Assembly (NCBI GenBank): GCA_018873225.1
Contig: JAEILZ010000008.1
Coordinates: 2,728,001-2,792,000 of the forward strand
Source of the DNA: [Phialemoniopsis] sp. UDSM-2020
Taxonomy: Eukaryota; Ascomycota; Sordariomycetes; Thyridiales; Thyridiaceae
DNA length: 64,000 nucleotides
Direction: 5' to 3'
Shown: piece by piece, positions 22,163 through 31,903 of the stretch
How positions within the stretch are numbered: position 1 is the stretch's first letter
Layout of the letters: every line of letters starts with the position of its first letter
Program-made: the position numbers and the translations under genes
The notes under the pieces: model-generated
Told to the model about the DNA's origin: nothing
What the model saw: only the letters and a program-made list of their open reading frames with translations
Databases searched by the model: none

Positions 22163-23506
22163 CTACGAAGCACTTTTCCTCTTGGCTACCCAGTAGTTTT
22201 CTGGCCGTGGCACACCTAGGTTCTCTCTGAGGGTGCGACCTTCGTACTCTTCTCGAAACAAGCCCCGGCGCACAAGCTCGGGTATGATGTGCTCTGAGAA
22301 GTCCCGCAGACCATTGATAAGTAAAGGCTGGATCACGGCGAACCCGTCAGTAGCTTCAGCCTCTAGCCAACTCTGAAGATCATCAGCAATAGACTGGGTG
22401 GTGCCGACCAGCGGTCGATGGCCAAGTCCGACGGAACAGCGCTCAGCTGTCTGACGTATAGACAGTCCATTTGCATGCGCAAAGGATGCAATCGCTGCAG
22501 CTCTTCCCGACGACCCAAACTTCAATTTGTACGTCTCGGGAAAAGGGCTATCCAGATCAGCACCGTCGAAGTTGATGCCGAGATTGGCAACAGCGACATC
22601 GATGGGCCACAGCTCAGAGACTTGCCTCAGCTTGCGCTCAGCCTCCTCGTGCGTCTCGCCCCAGACGACGGCGACACCAGTCAGCACAACCAGGTGCTCC
22701 GGCTTACGCCCCGCAGCAACAGCAGCCTCCTTGAGCGCGCGATACGTCTTTTGCCCGTCCGCGATGGAGTAGTTGGCGCAGTAGATCAAATCTGCCGCCG
22801 ACCCTCCAAACGCGATGCCGTCCGCCGACGTGCCCGCCTGCGCAATGACGGGGTGTCCCTGCACCGGCCTCTCGATCTTGAGCGGCAGCGTGGCCTTGTA
22901 CAACCCGTTGTCGAGCGCCGGTGCGTGGATCTTGTCGACGTCGACGTAGATCCCGCTCTCCTTGTTCCTCAGCAGCGCGTCGTCTTCGAAGCTGTCCCAC
23001 AGGCGCGTCGCGACCTCGAGAAAAGCCCTCGCGCGCTTGTACTTTGCTGTGCTGTCCTGCGCTTCTTCCAGCGGTACGTTCAAGTTGCGCGCCCCGGGTC
23101 CCTGTGTCGTGACCACATTCCACCCGGCGCGGCCGCCGCTGATGTGGTCGAGCGAGGCGAGTTGGCGTGCTAAGGCGTTGGGCTCGTTGTCGCTCACGCT
23201 GGCCGTGTACACCAGCCCGATGTGCTTTGTGTGCACAGCGATGGCGGAAAAGAGAGTCGCCGGCTCGAATTGACTGACGCTCCAGTAGTGCTTGGTCACG
23301 TCGGTGATCTGCAGGCCGGAGCCGTCGGCAAGGAAGAGCGTGTCGAACTTGGCCTTTTCTGCGATCTGGGCGTACTCGATAAAGTAGTTGACATCGAGGC
23401 TCTGGTGTGCGTCGATGTCGGGATGCCGCCAGGCTTGGGAGGCCTGGCCGGAGTAGATGAAGGCTGCGAGGTGGAGCCTCTTCTCTGGAGGAGGAGGTGT
23501 GGCCAT
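22163..23506 (-). CDS. NtaA/SnaA/DszA-family FMN-dependent monooxygenase
   Basis: Intronless, 447 residues. The ATG at 23506 (MATPPPPEKRLHLAAFIYSG) is used; the frame upstream has only a TTG. This is a bacterial-luciferase-fold (LLM class) two-component monooxygenase large subunit, shown by the start motif, FDTLFLADG, LFSAIAVHTKHIGL, the DHISGGRAGWNVVTT signature, HPVIAQAGTSADGI and the C-terminal ENLGVPRP. Relatives oxidise nitrilotriacetate, dibenzothiophene sulfone, pristinamycin or alkylated xenobiotics using FMNH2 supplied by a separate reductase; no reductase gene is seen in the window. The family is mainly bacterial and intronless fungal copies are commonly thought to be transferred. 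The neighbouring permease gene is a plausible uptake partner. Confidence 0.9.
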   Translation of the reverse strand: MATPPPPEKRLHLAAFIYSGQASQAWRHPDIDAHQSLDVNYFIEYAQIAEKAKFDTLFLADGSGLQITDVTKHYWSVSQFEPATLFSAIAVHTKHIGLVYTASVSDNEPNALARQLASLDHISGGRAGWNVVTTQGPGARNLNVPLEEAQDSTAKYKRARAFLEVATRLWDSFEDDALLRNKESGIYVDVDKIHAPALDNGLYKATLPLKIERPVQGHPVIAQAGTSADGIAFGGSAADLIYCANYSIADGQKTYRALKEAAVAAGRKPEHLVVLTGVAVVWGETHEEAERKLRQVSELWPIDVAVANLGINFDGADLDSPFPETYKLKFGSSGRAAAIASFAHANGLSIRQTAERCSVGLGHRPLVGTTQSIADDLQSWLEAEATDGFAVIQPLLINGLRDFSEHIIPELVRRGLFREEYEGRTLRENLGVPRPENYWVAKRKSAS

Positions 23507-24202
23507 GATAGATTCAGTGTCAATCAAGGATTCGTTCTCGCTTTACCACTACTCGCAGTTGGACAGATCTGACGTGCTCCACTCCTGCATTGATACAGAA
23601 TGCCAACTCAAATGCTTTAATATTGTAGGGCGGTTTTGCTGTGGGTTGTGCTATGACACCATCACCGGTGCTGATGTCGATAGCGTCCCCTTCCAAAGGT
23701 GCAATCACAACGCCGACCGGCGATGCAGGGGACTCATCCCGAAATCGGCTCCGATATAGCGGGAGATTGTTAGGCATCGGTGTTCCGACAGTTCTTGCAC
23801 CATTTGCATCAAAGATACGGAGACGCTTACACGGTCAAATGTCTATACCGGCCTTATCACGCGGTCTAGCACGTCTTCCACATCAGGTCCGCGTCCACTT
23901 TACGTACTGGATTGCTTTGACAGGTTTCCAAGGGTCGCACCGGTTCGGGCTGGTAACAATTTCACGGCACGTCTGTGATGAATATGCCCGCTTAGCTTAG
24001 GCTATCTAACTTGTAGACATTGGCATTGACTGGTACTGCTCTCAGTTTTCTGGTCTGTATACGTCTGTAGGCTCTAATGCTCTATTGCAAAATGGAGATA
24101 ACTATTGCGTAAAGAGCACCATGAAGTTGCAAAACATCCAACTTGTACGTTACCGAGCCGTATTGAGACTGTTCAAGGCGTCGCGCTTAGAAGCCACATT
24201 GC
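23507..24202. other. Intergenic region between monooxygenase start and permease 3' end
   Basis: About 700 bp containing the promoter of the NtaA-type gene and the 3' flank of the permease gene. A minus frame stays open for about 108 codons (23520-23843) but has no recognisable domain and a stop just upstream, so it may be a relic or chance. Confidence 0.4.
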
Positions 24203-26048
24203 TCACCACCAGCGGCGGTTCTTGAGTGTCTCGTCCTCAAGGACGTTGATGTCGTCATGCCCATCATACTCGCGTCCTTCCTTCCTAGCTCTCAAGACCT
24301 CGCGCCTCACCCGCAAGACCTGCGACTCCACACGCCGCGTGAGCCACCAGCAGTACAGCGTCATCAGAAAACCCCCGGCAACCATGGTCATACAGATGAC
24401 GAAGCTATTGCGGTAGCCATTGTAGGCCCAGCGCGCCTGGAAGTACTGTGGTCCGACGACGGAACCGAGCTGCGCGATCGAGCTTTGCAAACCCATGGCA
24501 AAAGCAGCACCTGTGGAGCCAGAGAGGTAGCCAGCTCGCCACGACCAGTAGGGCGGATAGAAGGCGATCGTGAACAGGCCTCCGAGAATGCATGCTGCGT
24601 ACTTGCCTTTCGTGTCCAGGGTGATCAGGAGGATGTATGACAGCATCGAGCCAGCTACCAAGATCCTGTCGATGTCGTTAGCAAACATTTGGGAGGCAGG
24701 GAACAGTCTCATTAAACAACTCACAAGACGTATGCAGGCCGCCAAAAGTATCCGCGTCCAATGAACCAAGCGCTGAAGATAATTCCAAACACCCCAGCCG
24801 AGATCGGTGGGATGTTGAGCAACTGATTGGCAGGCAATCCAACGAAACCAAAGTTGGTAATAATGGTCGGCAAATACCAGTTGAAGCCAGCAAGACTCAA
24901 GTTCATCATGGTCTGGATCAGAAGGAATCCCCACACAAGCGGGCTGCGGAAAGCGTTCCACGCCTCCTTCTTGTCAAAGGCCTTGTCGTCCGTCGTGGGT
25001 GTGTTGACTGGCAGGCGAGCCTCGATGAACTCTTGCTCCCTCTGTGTCAGCCACGACTGGCTGCGCGGCGATTTGGGGAAATCAGGCAGAATCCAGAAGA
25101 TGGCGCCGGCGAGAAGGACCGTCGCAATGCCTTCGATGATCAGGACCCAGCGCCAAGCGCTGAGCCCGCGTGCGCCGTCCATGAAGCTGATGCCGTAGCA
25201 GAGCAGGGAGCCTACGATGCCAGAGAGTTGCGAGATGGCGAAGAACCACATCATGGGGCGGCCAAATTCGTCGGTGCGGTACCAGTATGTTAAGGTTGTG
25301 ATGACGCCCGGGAACATACCTGCTTCGAAGAGACTGGATGAACCTGTTAGTGTCGCTCAATGAGATAACGAAGTGAAGGTGTACTTACCCGACCAAGAAG
25401 CGACAAGCAAGCAATTGTCCACCTGTGCGTACGGCACCTGCACAGGCCGTGGCGATACCCCAAGAAAGAAAGATGCGAGACTGCCAGGCGTGTGGAGTGA
25501 AGTACTTGAGAACCATGGTACTCGGTAGCTCGAACAGGATATACGATATCTGCCGAGCTGTCAGTTCATTCAACTAGTTGAAAAGCGTTCGCAATTGAAC
25601 TCACCCCGTATATCGAGCCAACCCAGTTGTAATCGTTCAGACTCATACCGAGCTCGTTTAAAATATTCGATGGCTTTCCGACTTGCAAGACTTTGATCAA
25701 GCTTGCATTGTTATTATCGATCTAGTTTCATTGCTTCTGTCAATACCCGGCTTCAACCACTTGTGGAACGAAGGACGTGCTACTTACGTTCTTGACCATG
25801 AACATCAGGCCAATAAGGATAAAGAAGCGTCTGTCGACCTTTCGCATGATGGCCTTGGACTCCCTCTGAGAAAAGGTTGCCAGAAAGGCGGCTCTTGCCT
25901 CCGGATCATCTCTCAGCCTGGGCTTGAGCACTACATCACCGTCTTCCGAGACCGAGTCTATTGCACCACCTTTGCTTGCTGGAACAGCTTCTTTGCCGTC
26001 TGAGCCACTGTCGCTCTTGTCGATGGCGATATGGATTGCGGAACTCAT
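24203..26048 (-). CDS. MFS transporter, Dal5/Tna1-like anion:cation symporter
   Basis: Five exons join in phase: 25788-26048, 25605-25721, 25389-25549, 24725-25333 and 24203-24665, giving 536 residues. The N-terminal cytosolic part is acidic (DKSDSGSDGKEA); the transport core opens with RKVDRRFFILIGLMFMVKNID. Family motifs include NILNELGMSLNDYNWVGSIYG, LFELPSTMVLKYFTP, RFLVGLFEAGMFPGVITTLTYWY and the GIVGSLLCYGISFMDG loop. The end carries basic coiled residues. The class imports nicotinate, allantoate, pantothenate or similar small acids. Position between two flavin monooxygenase genes suggests uptake of a substrate for them, but this is an inference from neighbourhood. Confidence 0.9.
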
Positions 26049-26945
26049 TGTGACTACAGTAGAATTGTTAAGAACAATACGGGTCAACAATGCGCAGTTT
26101 CCGTGCTTCACCAAGACAAAATGTTGAAGCACATGGCTTTTTATGGCTTAAATGTCGATCATTACCTGTGACCTAAACTGAATTTACTTTACTCAACTAC
26201 TACATAAAATCTTGAACATAGTGCCCGGTCCGTAAAACCTTTCCCCGATGGATTAGTGGGCATGGCATTGTTTCGCCCAACATTGCGTGCTTGGAGGCAA
26301 GCGAGGTGGGAGGAGCCAGATGGGTGCGAAAAATGCTTACACCAGGCCTTGGCATGAAAATTGGCTGGTCCCAAATGCTGGAAGGGAGCATTGCAACATC
26401 GTCTATTATTTGATGTGCTGTTCTTAGTGTGGCGATGTCGGCCAGCTTGGCTGATAAAATCTCGAGTAGCAGGGCCTTATCAACCATTCGTCAACAAGGG
26501 CTGCAATAACGAACAGCGCTACAGTTCAAGGCGTGGGTAGAATGATAAGTGATTTCGGCATTAGGAGCATACCACAGTGTCTTATTACCGAAAGTTATCC
26601 TACTTATTGAAATCTTGCATTTAAGATACCCAGTGAAATGATAAATACCTGGTTAGACGTGATCGGTGGTGGAGTTGACGTAAGGCAGAGCTAAACCTCA
26701 TGAAGCATCGCCGACTTACACCCCTCTTCCACGGACGATCACGTAGTTCGAGATAACTGTATTGCGAGCTCAGTGCTACCCGACTGGATTGATGGATCGC
26801 GAAGTAATTGAACACCACACCAAGTCCTCTCGGGACCGCGATTCTAGTCACGGGTGTTGTTCTCCGGAACCCTGGATTGATTAAGATCTGGATCAGCAAG
26901 TTCTTCTTGGAGCGTTCGACATCATCACCACGAAATAGAGTGACC
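26049..26945. promoter_or_regulatory. Divergent promoter region, permease / BVMO
   Basis: A head-to-head gap of 897 bp. Two minus-strand frames (26200-26487, 26621-26995) have no domain signature and are treated as chance. No CGG-N8-CCG site was seen, so the region also served as a control for the cluster motif. Confidence 0.4.
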
Positions 26946-28918
26946 ATGGGCTCGATAGTCGAGGACGCACCCATAGGTGATATACCGATCGCCACAGCGA
27001 CGGTACCTTCAAGTCGTTATGATGCGAAATACTTCCCCGAACAGAAACCTTGGAACCCATGGAGACCTGTCAAGGTAAGCTGGTGGCACAGTCACCTAGG
27101 GACATAACGAGGAGAGCTGACCCGCTGAGCAGATCATCATTGTCGGCGGCGGCATTGGGGGGATCGCAGCAGCGGCTCTTCTGTCGAAGAAGGTCCGAAA
27201 CTCCACCATTGCGCTGTATGATAGACAACCTCGAGTGGGCGGAACATGGGCACTCAATGTGTACCCAGGAGTCAGATGTGATATTCCCTCACACTCATAC
27301 CGTAACGACATCTCCCCATTGCTGCAGCAGTCCAAGGTTTCTAACACTTCACAGAACTGAGTTTCGACCCTAATCCCAACTGGACCGAGTACTACCCCAA
27401 GGGAGCAGAGATCCAACAATACTACGAAGATGTGGTCGACAGGAATGGTCTCCGGGAGTCCGTACACGTCAATTCGGAAGTACTGCGCGCGACATGGCTC
27501 CGAGACGCGAATCAGTGGGCCGTCGAGATCAAGAATGTCGAGACGGGCGAAGTATTCGTCGACACGGCCGATTTCTTCGTCAGCTCGCAAGGACGCATCA
27601 GCATCCCCAAGTACCCCGAAATTGAGGGCCTATATGACGGGTCATTTGGTGGCGATGTGATTCATACTGCCAAGTGGCCGCAAGGATTCGACTTGACAGG
27701 GAAACGAGTCGCCGTCATCGGAAACGGAGCAAGTGGGCAGCAGCTGGTGCCGAACATCCTCTCCCAGATCTCTCACTTGGACCATTACGTCCGTACAAAG
27801 ACTTGGGTGACCGCCACGTTCTCCGGTGGTCTTCACGAGGCTACAGCTGACGCACCAGGCGGACCCGTCTACACCGAGGAGCAGAAGGAGACCTTCAGGA
27901 ATGACCCGGCAGCATACCTGGAGCACCGACGCCAGTTCGACCTCCGCTTCCACAATCCACCTGGGCGCGAGGTCATCGGCAGCGAGACGAACAAGAAGCT
28001 CCGAGAGCAAATCATAGACACTATGCGTCGGAGACTAGGCGGAGACGAGGAGTGGTTGGAGCGCGTGTTGCCGGACTACTCTCCCGGTTGCAAGAGGCTC
28101 ACGCCGGCGCCGGGATACCTCGAGGCGCTGCAGCATGAGAAGACCGACTACGTGACCTCGCCGATTGTACGTGTTGACAAGACTGGCATTGTCACGGCGG
28201 ACGGAAGGCATCGGCCTGTGGATGTCATCATCACCGCCACGGGCTTTGAGATGGGATTCACCTCGCACTTCCCTGTGATTGGGTCTGATGGTGTTGACTT
28301 ACGAAAGAAGTGGGAAACTGGCGGGGAGATTGGGTATCCGGAGTCATACCTCGGCGTTATGGCGCCTGGTTGTCCCAACTATTTCACCATTCTTCAGGTA
28401 AGTCTTCCTACTGCGTTAGTATTCACTGGTTGGATGCAGGCTAAAGATTTTGATAGGCTCAAGGAAATGCGCGTGGCGGTACAGTCCCGCTCCAATGCGA
28501 AATCGCGGCAACCTTCATTGCCAAGTGCATACGCAAGGTCCAGTCACAGAGCTACATATCTCTCGAGCCACGCAAGGACGCAGCAGAGCAGTTCAACGAT
28601 GTGTCGAACAGCTACTTTGACAACAAGGTCATCCGCGACAAGTGCAACAGCTGGTTCAAGCTTGGGAAAGGAGCCACACGGGTCGTCATAGCATGGCCTG
28701 GGACGTACCACCATCGAGCAGGGATACTGCGCGATCCGAGATGGGAGGACTTTATCTTTCAGAGACGTCCGGGTGCTGAAGTCAACCGCTTCGAGTACTT
28801 TGGCGACGGGAGTACAGTTCGTGAGGTGACTTTGAGGGACGATCAGGATCTCACCAAGTATCTGCGAGAAATTGGTAAGTACGACTTCGAGACCGTTCAC
28901 GAATTCTGGAATGATTAG
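26946..28918 (+). CDS. Baeyer-Villiger monooxygenase, StcW/phenylacetone-monooxygenase-like
   Basis: Four exons join in phase: 26946-27074, 27133-27301, 27355-28397 and 28457-28918, giving 600 residues. An approximately 43-residue N-terminal extension precedes the first Rossmann motif IIIVGGGIGGIAAAAL. The FAD site continues with VGGTWALNVYPGVRCDIPSHSYQ. The BVMO fingerprint FxGxxxHxxxWP is intact as FGGDVIHTAKWP, followed by the NADPH-binding VAVIGNGASGQQ. The FAD C-terminal DVIITATGFEMG motif and the LGVMAPGCPNYFTIL segment are present. Fungal relatives such as StcW act in polyketide pathways, others on small ketones. The reaction is insertion of oxygen next to a carbonyl, using NADPH and O2; the substrate is unknown. 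Confidence 0.92.
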
Positions 28919-29095
28919 TTTCAATGGTCTTTCTTCTTCAACTACCCTTACCAGAAGGGGAGCGATTTTGTATATTCTACAAATATTCTGGGTATATCAT
29001 ATGCCGTGGGCAGTTTGAAACGGTCTTGACCGTGGCTCCTTTTATGCCCAGGCACACCTTCATGGCAGTGTTCCATTCTGCGCAGCTTTCGCACC

Positions 29096-30952
29096 TCATT
29101 CTCGTGACTGCTTCGGCTCGTACTCAACCTCATGTCTTGTCTCTGTCGCAGGCATGTTTCGTGCATCGTAGCCTCCATCATGTCTTTGGTGCACGGGGGG
29201 CATATGTTGGGCCTCATAACCTCCTTCATGACCGTGCTGGTGGTGGTAGCCTTGCGGAGACATGTCTCTCGCCTCATACCCTCCTGCATGTCCTCGTTCC
29301 ATAGCAGACGTGTGTCTCTGCTCGTCATAACTGTAATCTTCGTAGCCGCGTTCTTCGGATGTTCTCCCCATGAACGCGTTCGTGTCCGCCGGCGAAAGCG
29401 ACAGTTTTGAGTACGGTGACGAACTTTTCGTCTTGTCCAGCACAACCTTGGCGCTGCTCCGGACGACCTTCCACGTCCTGTTCAGCTTCAAGCTGAGACC
29501 AGCCTCTGGGCCATCTGCAGTGGAATATGGGTTAGAAAGGCGAGAAGAGCCAGAGGACAGGCTTTCCATGACTTACGGATATAGATCGCCGCAATGTCGA
29601 TGACGACCGGCATCCAGGTGGCGAGAGCCAACACTTGACCAAAGGTCCACGTTCCATCCTTATTATCCGAGCCAGAGCGTTTCGACACGTGAATCCGATA
29701 CCCGGAAAAGAGGCCCAGCATCGTCCACATCACGACGAGGCTGATTAGTCCACCAGCGAAGCGCAGGTATGGCCGGAGCCGCGTGAACCAACTCCAGACC
29801 TTCCACCCTTCTCTTCTCGCTCTGATCCCCTTGGGAACAAAGGAAGCGATAAAATAGTACAGCCACCATGCGAGGTTCAGTCCTAGGAATACGTGAGCAG
29901 CCGTCAACATGCTGATCAGCTTGTATTTGGATCCGTCGTTGTCGCATGATGCATTCCACGCCATCTCGCGCAAATGTCTGAAATATGCCTTTTGACCCTC
30001 GATGCTGCGGAAGTCGTACTGCCAGGGGTTCACTGTGCGGTACTGGACCTCGACGACAATGGTCAAGGCGATCACGATGAACCAGAGAAACTGCCGTAGG
30101 AACTGGTGGCGGAGGCCGTCGGCGACAGTCTGCAGGAGGATGGCCGGGTAGATCGTGTATGCTGACATATACACGGACCCTACCAGGCTGTAGACCGACG
30201 TGTCCGACGACGGGTGGCGCATCACCGTGGTATATCGGACGATGGCGGCGCCAAGCATAGCGGCCGCGAAAATGAGTGCCGTGTCGAGGAACGTGTTGAT
30301 TGAGTCGGTGAAGGAGTGGAAGAACAGGAACATGCCCGAACTCTTGGCTGTTTTTCTCTCGACGGGGCTAAGCCTGCTGATCATGATGATGAAGAAGTAA
30401 AAGGTTGAAAGAGCGGCAGCTGGCAGCCAGTTAGTTCCGCGACAATTCGTTGGACGTTTTAGGGGCGTATTTACCGAGATAGTAGCTGATCATCATCTGT
30501 CAATTAATGTCGCGTTAACTTTACTGAGGATCTTCGGGACGAGATAGGACATGAACACTTACCCCAACACCGGAAACGTCCGAGTCGCCTTGCCAGTTGA
30601 GATTCTTGCAGAGCAAGTCCTGGCAATTATTCATGGGATATCTGATCAATCTCCAGATAGTCTCGTTGGCGCCGGGCGCCAGATATGGGTTGTTGAGGTC
30701 GGTGATATTGGCCCAGTTCAGGTACCACGCCCCGAGCTCTGGGTCGGTGGGCTTCGGCCAGTCGGTCGGCAGCAACTTGCGGAGATAGTTGAGAGTGACA
30801 TAGATGGGAACGTCCTGTAAAAGTTTCAGCTCGTTCAGCTGGTTAAACATGCTCCCAGTCCAGACGCTGGCCTCCTTGCAGAGGTCCGTCGTGAAGTTGA
30901 GCTGCTCCCAGGTCGGGGCTACCCAGTCCGCAGTGACGTTTAGCCCGCTCAT
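29096..30952 (-). CDS. Polytopic membrane protein with His/Tyr-rich repeat tail, unknown function
   Basis: Four exons join in phase: 30563-30952, 30475-30496, 29577-30419 and 29096-29514, giving 557 residues. Exon 2 is only 22 nt (MMISYYL). The first 130 residues are hydrophilic with several N-glycosylation sequons (NVT, NFT, NIT, NET) and Cys pairs, so this part probably faces outside. About seven hydrophobic segments follow (STFYFFIIMI, ALIFAAAMLGAAIV, SLVGSVYMSAYTI, FLWFIVIALTIVV, LISMLTAAHVFLGL, LISLVVMWTMLGLF, ATWMPVVIDIAAIYI). The cytosolic tail has about four degenerate 17-residue units built on HxGGYEARxM. I recognise it only as a fungus-specific membrane-protein type with no assigned role. 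Upstream start could lie further out, because the frame beyond 30952 was not resolved. Confidence 0.75.
29100..29300 (-). repeat. Degenerate protein repeat (GGYEARxM units) in the membrane protein tail
   Basis: Four units, each about 17 residues, can be aligned in the C-terminal tail: HAGGYEARDMSPQ, HEGGYEAQHMPPV, HDGGYDARNMPAT and a decayed HEVEYEPKQ. The approximate boundaries are set by eye. The units are rich in His, Gly and Tyr and may be low-complexity or metal-binding. Confidence 0.55.
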
Positions 30953-31903
30953 GTTTGGTCAGTCTGCTCGCGGCCAGCCGAAGACTGAACTTGAAAGTTC
31001 CCGGCGGCCGAAATCGTGTCGAAGTTCCGGCTGCCGAGGATGTCGTCGTGTGCAATGGTCGGGAGTAGGATCTCGTCTACTTGGAGAGAGACATGATCGT
31101 CGAAAGGAAAGAAAGAAAATCGTCGGGTTGCCTCGAGAGAAGGGAGGGTCTCTGGCGATCGTTGATCTACCTAGTGAACGGCACAGCTACCTAGAGCCCA
31201 CTACATACGGGGCCAAGACATGCAACAAACAGCCCTATCTACCACAGGACGCATGGCATTACGGGCAAAATGCTGTGTACACAAAGCTTGGCATAAGCCA
31301 GGTGGAGTCGCAGAGTTGCAGATCATTGACCGTAATGGGGCATAAGAAGTACAATTAGACTTCTCTGCCGATCAGCCACCTCCTTCATTGCCCGTTAGGC
31401 GCTTATTTTAGAATCAGAGAATGATGTCACTCTTTTTGGGAACGAAAGCCGACGACCCTTTCAGTCCAAAAGTTATCTAAGCCAAACTCCCCATTGACAC
31501 CCCTTTGAAGGAGCGAACGTGCGTTGAATTATCCACTTCAAAGTTAGAGATAGTGCACGACATTAAAATGGATTCAAGTGTACGATTTGTGGTCAGGCGA
31601 AGGGGGGTTTCGTACAAGTACCTCATGTCCTATGTGGTGTCATGGAATTATGTCAGCAAACCCCGCAATCTTCAACTTCACCGAAAGCTCAGTTTCAAGC
31701 CTCTACACTCCTTCAGGTTTGTCGTTTCAGCCATAGCCGACCTTTCGCTTTTAGAATCACCCACAAAGTTGCTTTGTATCCAAACAAGACCCTGTCTGCC
31801 TTCCGCTTGATCAGCCCTCGCTCGAGGATAGTGCGCTTCTCCATCCTGGAGCGAGGCGCGATGCCGCGGGCCATCGGCTGCGATACCCGATATCCGCACT
31901 CGA
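30953..31903. other. Intergenic region
   Basis: These 950 bp separate divergent genes. Frames such as 30804-31358 and 31642-31935 show no domain signature. No tRNA or repeat is recognised, and no CGG-N8-CCG site was seen. Confidence 0.4.

Noticed and set aside
23520..23843. Minus-strand open stretch (about 108 codons) upstream of the NtaA-type gene
   Set aside because: It has a stop just upstream, no recognised motif and no clear splice link; it may be a relic or chance.
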